The notes under the pieces are model-generated. The model was not told where the DNA came from and ran no database searches. It saw nothing but the letters and a program-made list of their open reading frames with translations. Both the position numbers and the translations under genes were made by a program. Source: Alphaproteobacteria bacterium (GTDB lineage: Bacteria; Pseudomonadota; Alphaproteobacteria; Rhodobacterales; Rhodobacteraceae). From it: a DNA stretch of 64,000 nt. Of the stretch, positions 16,741 through 25,484 are shown one piece after another. The stretch covers positions 1 through 64,000 of the forward strand of contig JAUHVK010000020.1 of the NCBI GenBank assembly GCA_030425145.1. Reading direction: 5' to 3'. How positions within the stretch are numbered: the stretch's first letter is position 1; each line of letters opens with the position of its first letter.

Positions 16741-17580
16741 ATGCTGAGCGCCACCCAAAGAAACTGGGCCCTGTCGCTCCCGGCGTTCGTCATCGTCGGG
16801 CTTCTGGCGGTCGTCCCCGCCGTTATGATGCTGGCCTCGGCTTTTACCTCGCCAGATATCGAAGGTTTCACGCTGGCGAACTTCGAAAAGCTCTGGAACA
16901 GCAAACTGGCGTTTCAGGCGTTCTGGCGCACCATCCGCGTGGCGATCATCGTGACCCTGATCACGATCGTCCTGGGGTATCCCCTGGCCATCGGTTTTCT
17001 GCGGGCCGGCCCACGGATGCAGTCCATCTTGCTGCCAATGCTGGTGTTCCCGCTGATGGTTTCGGTCGTCGTGCGCGCCTATGGCTGGATCGTGGTTCTC
17101 AGCCCGTCGGGCATCTTCAACCAAGTCCTACTGGGCCTCGGGATCGTCGCCAGCCCGGTCGATCTGCTTTATTCTGAAACCGCCGTCATCCTTGGCGAAA
17201 GCCAGTTGCTGCTGCCCTACATGGTGCTGTCCCTTATGGCGAGCCTGCAGAAGGCGGAGAGCAACCTGGAAGAAGCTTCGATGAGCCTCGGCGCGAACCC
17301 GGTCACGACCTTTTTCCGTATCGTCATCCCGATCAGCGTGCCTGGGCTTTTGACCGGAACCTTGCTGGTCTTCGCGTTGGCATTGACCGCGTTTGCGACC
17401 CCGCTGCTGCTGGGCGGTGGCCGGGCGCCGCTGCTGACAACGCTGATCTACAGCTTTGCCTTTACCACCTTCGACTGGTCGGCAGCGGCTGCGGTGGGAC
17501 TTGTCCTCGTCATTCTGGCCCTGGCGTTTGTCTGGTTGCAGCGCTGGGTCGGGCAAAAGGTGATGAAATCCTATGAGTAG
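16741..17580 (+). CDS. ABC transporter permease, PotB-like
   Basis: A 279-residue inner-membrane permease with six predicted hydrophobic segments (for example LSLPAFVIVGLLAVVPAVMM and the last VGLVLVILALAFVWL). The EAA loop reads LEEASMSLGANPVTTFFRIV, docking to the ATPase. It overlaps the next permease by 8 bases, indicating translational coupling. Confidence 0.9.
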   Translation: MLSATQRNWALSLPAFVIVGLLAVVPAVMMLASAFTSPDIEGFTLANFEKLWNSKLAFQAFWRTIRVAIIVTLITIVLGYPLAIGFLRAGPRMQSILLPMLVFPLMVSVVVRAYGWIVVLSPSGIFNQVLLGLGIVASPVDLLYSETAVILGESQLLLPYMVLSLMASLQKAESNLEEASMSLGANPVTTFFRIVIPISVPGLLTGTLLVFALALTAFATPLLLGGGRAPLLTTLIYSFAFTTFDWSAAAAVGLVLVILALAFVWLQRWVGQKVMKSYE

Positions 17581-18388
17581 TTCTCGCGCGGAAAATGCCC
17601 TTCTGGTGGCGGGCAAGACCCTCTCCGTTGCGATGATGGTGGCCGGCTTTCTCTTTTTGTTGGGGCCGATCGTCATCGTGGTGATTTCCTCCTTCACCTC
17701 GGCATCCTACCTGACATTCCCGCCACCGGAGTTTTCCCTCCGCTGGTATTACGAGGTCTTCTCGCTGTCGTGGTTTTCGCGCTCCATCGTCACGAGCTTT
17801 GTGATCGCGATCATCGCCACCGCGATTTCAGCTGTGCTCGGCATACTCGTGGCGCGAGCGCTTGCCCGCGGCACATTCCGCGCCAAAGCGATTGTCGAAT
17901 TCGTCGTGCTCACACCGTTGCTGCTGCCGATCGTCGTCCTGGGCTTCGGCCTGTTCAACCTGCTGGTGACCCTGGCGCTGGAAGGCCACAACTTCGTCAA
18001 TCTGATCGGCGGCCACATCATGATCACCGTGCCGTTTGTCGTGCGCTCCGTCTGGTCGGCGATGGCAGGGACGGACATTACGCTTGAGGAGGCAAGCCTC
18101 GGTCTTGGGGCCACGCCCTTCGAGACCTTCCGCAATGTGGTCTTGCCGATGGCCCGCCCTGGGATCATTTCGGGCGGCATCCTCGCTTTCACGATGTCGT
18201 TCAACGACGTCTCGCTGTCGATCTTTCTGACTGGCCCAAGGGCCTCAACGCTGCCGGTCGAGATGATGGCCCATATCGAATATTCGGCTGACCCGACACC
18301 GGCGGCGATCTCGACCATCATGTTGGCGATTACCCTCATCATTTTCGCCGTCACCAGCCGCACGGTCGGTCTCAAGATTTTTGCCTAA
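17573..18388 (+). CDS. ABC transporter permease, PotC-like
   Basis: A 271-residue second permease with six hydrophobic segments (VAMMVAGFLFLLGPIVIVVI near the start). The EAA loop is ITLEEASLGLGATPFETFRN, followed by GGILAFTMSFNDVSLSIFLT, a block characteristic of PotC. It starts inside the end of the upstream permease gene and is followed 15 bases later by the deaminase gene. Confidence 0.9.
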   Translation: MSSSRAENALLVAGKTLSVAMMVAGFLFLLGPIVIVVISSFTSASYLTFPPPEFSLRWYYEVFSLSWFSRSIVTSFVIAIIATAISAVLGILVARALARGTFRAKAIVEFVVLTPLLLPIVVLGFGLFNLLVTLALEGHNFVNLIGGHIMITVPFVVRSVWSAMAGTDITLEEASLGLGATPFETFRNVVLPMARPGIISGGILAFTMSFNDVSLSIFLTGPRASTLPVEMMAHIEYSADPTPAAISTIMLAITLIIFAVTSRTVGLKIFA

Positions 18389-18403
18389 AGGGAGGAGCGC
18401 GCA

Positions 18404-19486
18404 ATGAAACAGAGCCATACACATGGACCAATCCCGGATGGGTTCTTCGCCGATATCCCCAAAGTGGATATCCACTGCCACCTTTACGGCACCATTCGCG
18501 AGGCAACCTTGCAGGACTTCGTCCGCGAAACCTCTGCGCCACTGACCGAGGAAGACGTGGCGGGCTACTATGTCCGTGGAGAAAAGCCGCGCGGTGTCTT
18601 GCACGCGTTCAGGTTCATGGAAAAGCACATCTTTGGCACGGAAGACCGCCTCTACCGCGTGACGCGCGAATGCCTTGAAGACCTGAGCGCCGAGAACGTG
18701 CGCTATGCGGAATTGTTCTGGAACACCACCGGAACACTGTTGCATGCTCCGAACCTGTCATTCGACGCGGCGCAGGGTGCAGTCATTCAGGCGATGGACG
18801 ACGCAGAGCGTGACTTCGGCATTGTGTCCCGGATCATCCATTCGATCGACCGTGAAGCGAGCCCCGAAGACGCGGTCGTGATGATGGAACGCGCGTTGGC
18901 CACGCCGCATCCCAAGGTGATCGGCCTCGGCATCGATTATATGGAAAATGAACGTTTCCCACCGGAAGGCTTCTGGAAAGCCTATCGGATGGCGCAGGAA
19001 GCAGGCTGGAAGTTGACGGCCCATGCGGGAGAGAACGGCAGCCATTGGCGCAATATCGAAACCTGTCTCGACCTTCTGAAGGTCGACCGGATCGACCATG
19101 GCTATACGGTTCTGGACAATCCGGACCTGCTGCAACGCTGCATCGACGAGGGAATCGTCTTTACGGTTGTGCCGACGAACACCCATTACCTGAACGTGCT
19201 GTCACCCGATGAATGGGCCGAAAAACACCCGATCCGCGCGATGGGCCGGACCGGCTTGAAAATCCATCCCAACACCGATGACCCCACCTTCCACAATACC
19301 TCGCCGAACACGGTCTGGAAAACGATGCATGCGGCCTTTGATTATGGTCTCGATGACCTGCGCACCTTCATGCTGAATGGACTGGACGGTGCCTGGATCG
19401 ATGACGCGACCCGCCGCGACATGACCCAAGCGTTCTGCGAGTCCTTCGATGAGGCTGTACGGAACCATCGTCTTCATCCCGTGTGA
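18404..19486 (+). CDS. Adenosine deaminase-family amidohydrolase
   Basis: A 360-residue metal-dependent deaminase. Zinc-binding and catalytic motifs are in place: DIHCHLYGT (His24, His26), LTAHAGEN with the catalytic Glu, RIDHGYTVLDN, and HPNTDDP for the last Asp ligand. It is directly downstream of the PotABCD-like importer on the same strand with GGAGG before its start, so it most likely acts on the imported compound, perhaps an adenine-type purine. The first motif is HCH rather than the usual HLH, and NTDDP replaces STDDP, so it is off the main adenosine deaminase branch; substrate uncertain. Confidence 0.85.
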   Translation: MKQSHTHGPIPDGFFADIPKVDIHCHLYGTIREATLQDFVRETSAPLTEEDVAGYYVRGEKPRGVLHAFRFMEKHIFGTEDRLYRVTRECLEDLSAENVRYAELFWNTTGTLLHAPNLSFDAAQGAVIQAMDDAERDFGIVSRIIHSIDREASPEDAVVMMERALATPHPKVIGLGIDYMENERFPPEGFWKAYRMAQEAGWKLTAHAGENGSHWRNIETCLDLLKVDRIDHGYTVLDNPDLLQRCIDEGIVFTVVPTNTHYLNVLSPDEWAEKHPIRAMGRTGLKIHPNTDDPTFHNTSPNTVWKTMHAAFDYGLDDLRTFMLNGLDGAWIDDATRRDMTQAFCESFDEAVRNHRLHPV

Positions 19487-19617
19487 ACGGACTGCAAAAT
19501 CTTGTCGTCGATCTTCTGAGGGTGACCTGACCTAACTCGGGGGCTTGGATTGCGGGTCATAACAACGTCAATGCATCGGCATTGCAAATCGATCCCGAGA
19601 TCAATCAAGATGCCGAA

Positions 19618-20583
19618 ATGGAGCATCTCATCGACAAACTTGCCGTCAAGGACCATGATCCGCGCATCAGTCGTCGACACCTTTCCTATTTCTATGCTGC
19701 CGCGAAGGTGGAGAATTTCACGAAGGCCGCAAAGCTGTGCGGTGTCGCCCAGCCGTCGCTGAGCCGTGGCATATCCTTGCTGGAAGAAGCGATGGACGCA
19801 AAGCTCTTTGACCGGGTTGGGCGTTCGGTGAAACTGACGTCAAAAGGCAGAGAAATCTTTCCGATTGTCGAGCTGTTGCTGAACCAGTTTGACGACATTT
19901 CAAGAGGCCTCACCAACGGCCTGCATAACCCGTTTACGGAGTTGAAGATTTCGGCAGTAACAAGCCTGACATCCAATTTCCTGCCGAGGTTGTTGAACCG
20001 GTTCGAGCATGAAAACCCAGGAATACAAGTTACGATCTATGACGGGCTCGACACGGACGTTTATAATGAGGTCGAGGTCGGCGACACGGATATTGGGGTC
20101 GTTACCGAAATCAAAAGGCCAGAAACTTTTCGGATCAATGAATTGCTCCAGGATCAATTGGCTCTCATTGTTGCAGAAGAGCACGCGTTTGCCGACCGGG
20201 CGTCGATTGAATTGAGAGAACTCGAACACGTGCGAATGACCTCATTCGCAAAAGCAACGGAGACGCATGCCGAGATTGCATCGGCTTTTCATAGCGTTGG
20301 TCTGGATTACCACCCGGCTGCCACTACCCGATATCGAAGTACCTTAATGGGGCTGGTCCTGCACCGCGGCCTGGCGACCTTGCTTCCCAGAATTGTCGCA
20401 GAAGAACACCAAGACTCCCGCCTGCGAATTATACCATTGGTCAATCCGGTAATGCGCCGGACTTATTATACGGTGATGCGAAAGAGTGGAAACTTTAAAC
20501 CAGGTGTATTGCAACTTGAGGCATTCTTGCGTCGATCGGCCATGAATGCTGTGATCAAAATGGATGATCCTGGTCCTGAATAG
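19618..20583 (+). CDS. LysR-family transcriptional regulator
   Basis: A 321-residue LTTR. The helix-turn-helix is RRHLSYFYAAAKVENFTKAA with AQPSLSRGISLLEEAMDAKL, followed by an effector domain (LKISAVTSLTSNFLPRLLNR). A TTG at 19582 could extend it by 12 residues, but the ATG at 19618 is as plausible; no strong ribosome site marks either. It lies after the importer-deaminase genes and probably regulates them. Codon use appears less GC-rich than in the importer genes. Confidence 0.88.
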   Translation: MEHLIDKLAVKDHDPRISRRHLSYFYAAAKVENFTKAAKLCGVAQPSLSRGISLLEEAMDAKLFDRVGRSVKLTSKGREIFPIVELLLNQFDDISRGLTNGLHNPFTELKISAVTSLTSNFLPRLLNRFEHENPGIQVTIYDGLDTDVYNEVEVGDTDIGVVTEIKRPETFRINELLQDQLALIVAEEHAFADRASIELRELEHVRMTSFAKATETHAEIASAFHSVGLDYHPAATTRYRSTLMGLVLHRGLATLLPRIVAEEHQDSRLRIIPLVNPVMRRTYYTVMRKSGNFKPGVLQLEAFLRRSAMNAVIKMDDPGPE

Positions 20584-20883
20584 GCGTTGCGGGAGCAAGC
20601 GCGAAATTTCACAAAAGTGGTCAATTCGTCATCTGTCCAGATCTCAGTTCTGCATGAGGTTTCGGTGAAACAGACTTGATCTGCCACGGCACTATCAATC
20701 TTTTCGCGCCAAAGCCCTTCGAATTGATGCGCCGTTTGACACAGGGGAGAACAATCGACAGCCGAAAGGAACTGTCAGATGGCGCGGGTTTCGGTTGAAG
20801 CGGCTACGCTGCACAAAACAGGTGATGGCCAGGTTGCCTATTCCCCGAACAGGCTTTCACTACAGTTTTTCCGATCCGTTCTT
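20584..20883. other. Spacer without a gene between two convergent genes
   Basis: 300 bases between the LysR gene and the 3' end of the deaminase pseudogene on the other strand. Only short unsupported frames; no clear terminator hairpin found. Confidence 0.5.
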
Positions 20884-21904
20884 TCAAGCGGTATGCGTCT
20901 TCAAGTGGGTCTCAAGTTCCCGCAGATGTCGTCTACGCTGATCATCGCTGATCCAGGCGCCATCAAAGGCGTTCCTCATGAACTGCGTCATCTCTTCAGC
21001 ACTAAAGGCGCCATGCTTCTGCACCTGCTGCATGGTGTGGGTCAGATACCGGCTTGCGAACTCCTCGGGATCGTCGGTGTTAAGGCACACCCGCAACCCC
21101 AGATCCAGCATCTTGCGCAAGGCCGCAAGCCGCCGGGGCTCTGGATCGGACGGACGCCATGTCGGGCACATGGTCAATGTGATCTTGCGGTCGCGCACAA
21201 CTTCAATCAGCGCCGGGTCATCCAGCACATGCAACCCATGATCAATACGTTCCAAGCCCAGCTTGTGCACACATTGGTTTGCATGCTCGACCGCGTTCTT
21301 CTGATCGCAATCGCAATGCGCCGTCAAGCGATAACCTTCCTTGCGTGCGCGGTGGTAAAAGTCCTGGAACTTGATCGGAGTGTTGCCTTCCTCATATGAA
21401 TCCAACCCGACCCCAATTATATCGCCTCGGTGCGTTTCCGCCAGGTCCAGCATCTCCATCGCGCTTTCCAACGAGCGCTCGCGGTTCATGTACATGATCA
21501 AACCGGTCGAGACCTCCGACGCGCGACACGCGGTCTTCAGTGCATCCATCAGCTCATCGAAACCGACACCACGATCAATATTCAATATGCTGTTGCGGGT
21601 CAAAAAACATCTCAACGTGACGGATGTTTTCAACCAAACACCTGTTCAGGAACTCCCGCGTAATGTCGAATACATCCTGTCCGGTCCGCAAAACACTGGA
21701 GCACATGTAGTGGTAATCGAGAAAATTCTTGAGCGCCGGCGTACCATAGTCCTGAGCCGCAAGAAGTTGCGCTTCTGTGGCATACGGAATGTCGACACCA
21801 TTACGGTACGCCAATTCCAGAACCTTGGCCGCTGACACAGTCCCTTCAATGTGAATGTGCAACTCGGCCTTGGGCATCGAGGCAATGAATTCGGACATGT
21901 TCAT
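20884..21904 (-). pseudogene. Adenine deaminase-like gene split by a frameshift
   Basis: The first frame (21904-21575) starts MSEFIASMPKAELHIHIEGT, the zinc motif of the family, and ends HVEMFFDPQQHIEY. The second frame continues at once with NIDRGVGFDELMDALKTACR through GLDSYEEGN, RIDHGLHVLDDP and CLNTDDPEEF to the C-terminus at 20884. The adenine deaminases of this family read FFDPQTHTxRG here, so one indel near 21595 splits an otherwise complete gene of about 340 codons. The usual HAGE is replaced by AHCDCDQ, losing the catalytic Glu at its normal place. A sequencing error cannot be excluded. Confidence 0.83.
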
Positions 21905-22100
21905 TGGCGATCACCCATCTTTCTACACCATTTGATGAATTTTCACCATTTGGTTCAGATATGAAATAGTCAACGAGAACCTATCGTGCATACTGGAACA
22001 CAGGAGCCGACAGCGAGATCAACCCGAGGCAGTTTACCCGTTTCCGATCCGGCGCCCGCGAACAGGTCCGGGGGTGGCTCGGTGAAAAGGAACAAGTTCG

Positions 22101-22787
22101 ATGAACGGCAAGCGCGGAAAGACAGATCGATCCACAGTTCCAGGGACGCAATCGACGACAGTTCCGAAAAAAGCTTCACAGCCGCAGCGGATCAATCGCG
22201 TACGGGCGAAAAGGATGCACAGCATCATGGATGCCGCCGAGATCGAATTTGCCGGCAACGGCCTGAGTGGCACTTCGGTTCAGTCCATTGCCGACCGTGC
22301 CGGGCTACAGAAGCGGCAGGTGCTCTATTTCTTCAACAGCAAGGAGAGCCTTTACAAAGACGTTATCGACCGCATTTTCCGAGAGTGGCTCAGCCCCAGT
22401 GACAAGGAGGGTTCGCCGAAGGCTGTCATTTCTGACTACATCGACCATATTTTTCTACAGGCCGAAACCAAACCCCACCAAAGCAAGCTGCTCATTTCAG
22501 AAATGCTATCGGGAGGTAGGTTTGGAATCGAAACGATGAAAAGGCGAGGATCCCGATCGATCGTTGCAAAATCCGTTGCGCTTCTTCAAAACTATATGGA
22601 CCAAGGTGTCATGCAGCGCACGGATCCGCTTGCCTTCCTCTTTCAGATCTGGAGCGCCCAGCACTTCTATGTCGCTTTCAGTCCGGAAGTGGCTTTTCTC
22701 CTCGAAAAAGATCAAATGGACCACGAGGACTGGACCCGATTTCGGGATCAGACAAAGGCGTTTGCCTTGTCGTTCTTTGAGGGCTGA
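22101..22787 (+). CDS. TetR-family regulator (RutR/YcdC-like)
   Basis: A 228-residue regulator. After about 35 basic, flexible residues comes the DNA-binding domain: RMHSIMDAAEIEFAGNGLSG, then TSVQSIADRAGLQKRQVLYFF and NSKESLYKDV. The C-terminal part resembles the YcdC/RutR ligand domain (AFLFQIWSAQHFYVAFSPEV). RutR responds to uracil and controls pyrimidine and purine genes in E. coli, which fits the nucleobase theme of this module, but the ligand here is not known. It is divergent from the deaminase pseudogene. Confidence 0.85.
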   Translation: MNGKRGKTDRSTVPGTQSTTVPKKASQPQRINRVRAKRMHSIMDAAEIEFAGNGLSGTSVQSIADRAGLQKRQVLYFFNSKESLYKDVIDRIFREWLSPSDKEGSPKAVISDYIDHIFLQAETKPHQSKLLISEMLSGGRFGIETMKRRGSRSIVAKSVALLQNYMDQGVMQRTDPLAFLFQIWSAQHFYVAFSPEVAFLLEKDQMDHEDWTRFRDQTKAFALSFFEG

Positions 22788-23009
22788 CAGCCAACAACGG
22801 ACGCTGGTTGAACTCGAATTTTGGGTTGGCATGGCGCTTTAGTCGCCGGGTTCGCCGAACTAACGGCTACAAGGGCTCGTTTGCCTCGAACCGATCTGAG
22901 CTCTCGAAGGACGTTTCGTTCAAGGCAGCATTTGATTCCAAACTTAGATCTTGCGCAACCGATCCAATGACTGACGTTTATGCAGGCTGCAGCATCCAGT
23001 TCGCCGGGC

Positions 23010-23275
23010 TCTTCCCCGTCATTCGCTGCGCGAATCAAGAACGTCCGCTCTCTCGACCGTCGGCGATGAGGATCATCCAGGTTTGGACCACGACCGGAAA
23101 GGTTTTCAGACGTGGAATAGGAACCTGACCTGCCCAATGGCCGCCGAATTCCTGTCTTTGTACGTGGCAGGGTGGCGGCACGTCTATCGTGTGCGTATGG
23201 TGTGCACGACGGGTCCGTTCTAAGTGCTGGCGGCCCCTAGGAGATCGAAAAATGCACCTGAACGCGGCCAACAAG
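23010..23275 (+). repeat. Module right-end repeat with dusA-like promoter region, copy R1
   Basis: Aligns with 39335-39603 and, less fully, with 44790-45022 upstream of intact dusA. Shared blocks include GCGAATCAAGAACGTCCGCT, GACCGTCGGCGA, TTTTCAGACGTGGAAT, GCCGCCGAAT, TGTCTTTGTACG and GGCAGGGTGGCGGCACGTC. The stretch 22788-23009 before it has no gene I can support. Confidence 0.8.
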
Positions 23276-23320
23276 GCTGCGCGGTTGTCTACTGCGCCGA
23301 TGATGGATGGTAGAGATTAG
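23252..23320 (+). pseudogene. dusA: dusA 5' remnant (copy 2, module 1/2 junction)
   Basis: An ATG at 23252 opens MHLNAANKAARLSTAPMMDG and stops after 22 codons. It corresponds to the first 19 codons of dusA, with the same spacing as in the intact gene (AARLSVAPMMD at residues 9-19). This is the dusA start that module 1 supplied before module 2 was inserted. Confidence 0.8.
23276..23308 (+). repeat. dusA attachment core, copy 2
   Basis: 33 bases matching the dusA core with several substitutions but the same frame and the same end at ATGATGGAT, followed by GGTAGA as in other module left ends. It joins modules 1 and 2. Confidence 0.8.
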
Positions 23321-23560
23321 CCCAATATTTCAATTAGTTGCAGCGTGTCGTGCGCAGCACATGTTCATGTTTCGATCGCGAGATTTCGCACTGCGTCGGA
23401 CGCATTTCGGTGCGCCGACAGATTTGGTTGCCTCGGGGGCTCATGGTGTGCACTGGGGACGAGAAATTGATGATGGCTAGTTCGCAGGAGCTGCATGTCC
23501 CTCTGAAAGCAGCCGTTCGAAATGGGCGCTGGTCAGGCGCGCTTGGCGGGACTTTCCGGA
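23309..23560 (+). repeat. Module left-end repeat, copy L2
   Basis: Aligns with 13716-13965 along about 240 bases. From 23561 to 23861 I see no gene, only short unsupported frames. Confidence 0.8.
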
Positions 23561-23861
23561 CTTGTGAATTCGCAGCTAATGCTGACGCAGAAAGCCTTTG
23601 CTCCGGCGGTGACGAAAATTTGGCGGCGCAGCAGATTTCCTCAGACCAGGCATTCCGTCGTGGAGTAACGAAGCAGGTCCGAACCGCTCATTCAGAGCAT
23701 TTATTTCAAGTATGAGAAATCTGCATTCGTTGCCCTTGCCGGTACGACGTGTGAACAGCTTCGGTGCCTCCGGGAATCGCGCGTTTTGTGCATCAACGGA
23801 TGAAGGATCATTCACATAGGTGATGCTTCATGACCCGGCGCCTGGAAAGCATGTTTAGCGC

Positions 23862-24021
23862 CTAAACGAATGTAGCAAACGCCATGGCGACGTAGATGCA
23901 GCCCTTGGTTACATGGCGCCCAAAGCCGTCGGCGATAAGAACCATGCCGATCACCAGCAGGAAGGTCGACGCCAGCATGATCACCGTGGGGCTGTCGTGG
24001 ACGAAAGGCGTCAGCGCGAAA
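23862..24021 (-). pseudogene. terC-family membrane protein remnant (C-terminal fragment)
   Basis: The reverse strand reads LTPFVHDSPTVIMLASTFLL, then VIGMVLIADGFGRHVTKG and IYVAMAFATFV before a stop at 23862. This is the conserved last helix region of TerC-family (tellurite resistance/metal homeostasis) membrane proteins. Only about 53 residues remain and the gene's 5' part is absent, so it is a fragment stranded at the module's left end. Confidence 0.72.
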
Positions 24022-24133
24022 ATTGAGACTGTAGGTTACGGCGCGTGATCACTCGGTATGGCCTCGATCTGGTGTCTTTCGCAGGCTTTGGCATCGCCGG
24101 CAGAGCCGGTCTGAAGACAATTGGGAGGAAGAC

Positions 24134-25411
24134 ATGACCATAAGAAAAATCGCCGCGGCCTCTGCGGTGGTGGCCGCTGCGGCCATGAGCGGGCAGGTAG
24201 CCATCGCCGCCGATGACCCGATCAAGATCGGCTTGCTGGTGACACAGGAAGGCACGTTTGCCAAGGCCGGTTCCGATGGCATCCGTGGCTTTGAACTGGC
24301 GCTGCGCCAGGCGGACTCAATGGCTGGCGGGCGCGACATCGAATGGGTTCTGGGCCCGACCGACGGCAAGCCGGACACCGCGCTGCGTGCCGCGCGCAAA
24401 CTGGTCGAGAGCGACGGGGTTGATCTGATCATCGGCCCCCTGTCGGGATCGGAAGGGATCGCGATGCGCGACTATGCAAAGACCGTGCCGGATATCACCA
24501 TCATCAACGGTGTGTCCTCGGCGATGGAAACCACATTTGTCGATCCCGCTCCCAATTTCTTCCGCTTCAACATCCAGGGCGCGCAGGCGGGGTACGGGCT
24601 CGGCAGCTACGTGGTCAATGAAAAGGGCTGGACCCGGGTTGCCACGGTGGCGGCGGACTATTCCTTCGGCTACACCAACTTCCTGGGCTTCGCGGCCGAT
24701 TTCTGCCAGGCTGGCGGCGAGATTGCCGAACGCTTCTGGGTGCCGCTCGGCAGTTCGGATTTCGGTGCGGTGATCGCTGCCATGCCGGACGATATCGACG
24801 CGATCTATCTCGGCGTCGGCGGAACTGACGCGATCAACTTCCTGAACCAGTATGAACAGGCCGGGGCGGAAACCAACCTGATCGGGTCGTCGATTATCGC
24901 CGACCAGAGCGTTCTGACCGCCAAGGGCAGCGCCAAGGAGGCGCTGATCGGTACACCGGCCGCGGGCTGGCAGGCTGCCGACAACGACCTGCCCGAATGG
25001 CAGGCGTTTGTCGCAGCCTATCAGGCCGGCTGGCCCGAGGACGAGCGGTTCCCGTCTCCATCGCTCTATGCGTCGCTCTACTACAACGCGACCGTCGCGA
25101 CGCTCACGGCGCTGAACGAGGTCGGGGGCGATTTGGCCGAGGGGCAGCAGGCCTTCCGGGACGCTCTTGCCGCGGTCGAGATGGACTCGCCGCTGGGTCA
25201 CATCAAGCTGGATGAAAACCGTCAGGCGATCGGATCGGTGTATATCTCTGAGGTCGTCGAGAATGCCGATGGCACCGGCCTGACCACCAGGATGGTGTCG
25301 CGCACCGACAACGTGAATGCCACGTTTGGCCTGTCGACCGAAGAGTTCATGGTCAAGGTCGGCCTGCCGTCCCGCGATACACCCGATTGCGACGCACTGC
25401 GCGGGAACTGA
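24134..25411 (+). CDS. LIV-type ABC transporter substrate-binding protein
   Basis: Periplasmic binding protein of 425 residues, type I fold (LivK/Peripla_BP_6). GGGAGG precedes the ATG. Signal peptide TIRKIAAASAVVAAAAMSGQ..., cut before ADDP. The mature part begins IKIGLLVTQEGTFAKAGSDG, with LIIGPLSGSEGIAMRDYAKT and VATVAADYSFGYTNFLGF. It opens the module 2 operon with LivH, LivM, LivG and LivF-type partners from 27.7 kb on. Related systems import aromatic acids, amides and other small organics as well as branched amino acids, so the ligand is open; the co-encoded enzymes suggest a lactone or its acid. Confidence 0.9.
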   Translation: MTIRKIAAASAVVAAAAMSGQVAIAADDPIKIGLLVTQEGTFAKAGSDGIRGFELALRQADSMAGGRDIEWVLGPTDGKPDTALRAARKLVESDGVDLIIGPLSGSEGIAMRDYAKTVPDITIINGVSSAMETTFVDPAPNFFRFNIQGAQAGYGLGSYVVNEKGWTRVATVAADYSFGYTNFLGFAADFCQAGGEIAERFWVPLGSSDFGAVIAAMPDDIDAIYLGVGGTDAINFLNQYEQAGAETNLIGSSIIADQSVLTAKGSAKEALIGTPAAGWQAADNDLPEWQAFVAAYQAGWPEDERFPSPSLYASLYYNATVATLTALNEVGGDLAEGQQAFRDALAAVEMDSPLGHIKLDENRQAIGSVYISEVVENADGTGLTTRMVSRTDNVNATFGLSTEEFMVKVGLPSRDTPDCDALRGN

Positions 25412-25430
25412 GCGCAATCCGAAACTCCAA

Positions 25431-25456
25431 GCACGGGCGGCAGTATCCGCCCGTGC
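25431..25456 (+). other. Strong hairpin after the binding-protein gene
   Basis: A perfect 10-bp stem GCACGGGCGG/CCGCCCGTGC with a 6-base loop, 20 bases after the stop codon and without a T-run. Position and form match the hairpin after the module 1 binding protein. Confidence 0.6.
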
Positions 25457-25484
25457 GCAACACTTTGCAGAGGCTCAGCCCGGA

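Larger units (their letters stand above)
13716..23308 (+). mobile_element. Module 1 of a dusA-targeted tandem island array (9.6 kb, no integrase)
   Basis: Bounded by dusA core copies 1 and 2. The left end matches the left ends of modules 2 and 3; the right end matches the sequences before core copies 3 and 4. Cargo: agmatinase remnant, PotABCD-like importer, adenosine-deaminase-family gene, LysR, frameshifted adenine-deaminase-like gene and TetR. No integrase, excisionase or transfer gene is present, so it behaves like a cis-mobilisable or decayed element. dusA is a known target of a dedicated tyrosine-integrase family. Confidence 0.75.

Noticed and set aside
15808-17124. 438-codon reverse-strand ORF opposite the PotA/PotB-like genes
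   Set aside because: Low-complexity His/Asp/Arg-rich translation without motifs, opposite clear ABC transporter genes.
22748-23137. Reverse-strand ORF similar to ones at 39151-39576 and 44782-45048
   Set aside because: The similarity (shared RRRSRERTFLIRA-like text) comes from the repeated module right ends; no ribosome site or domain, and frames differ in extent.
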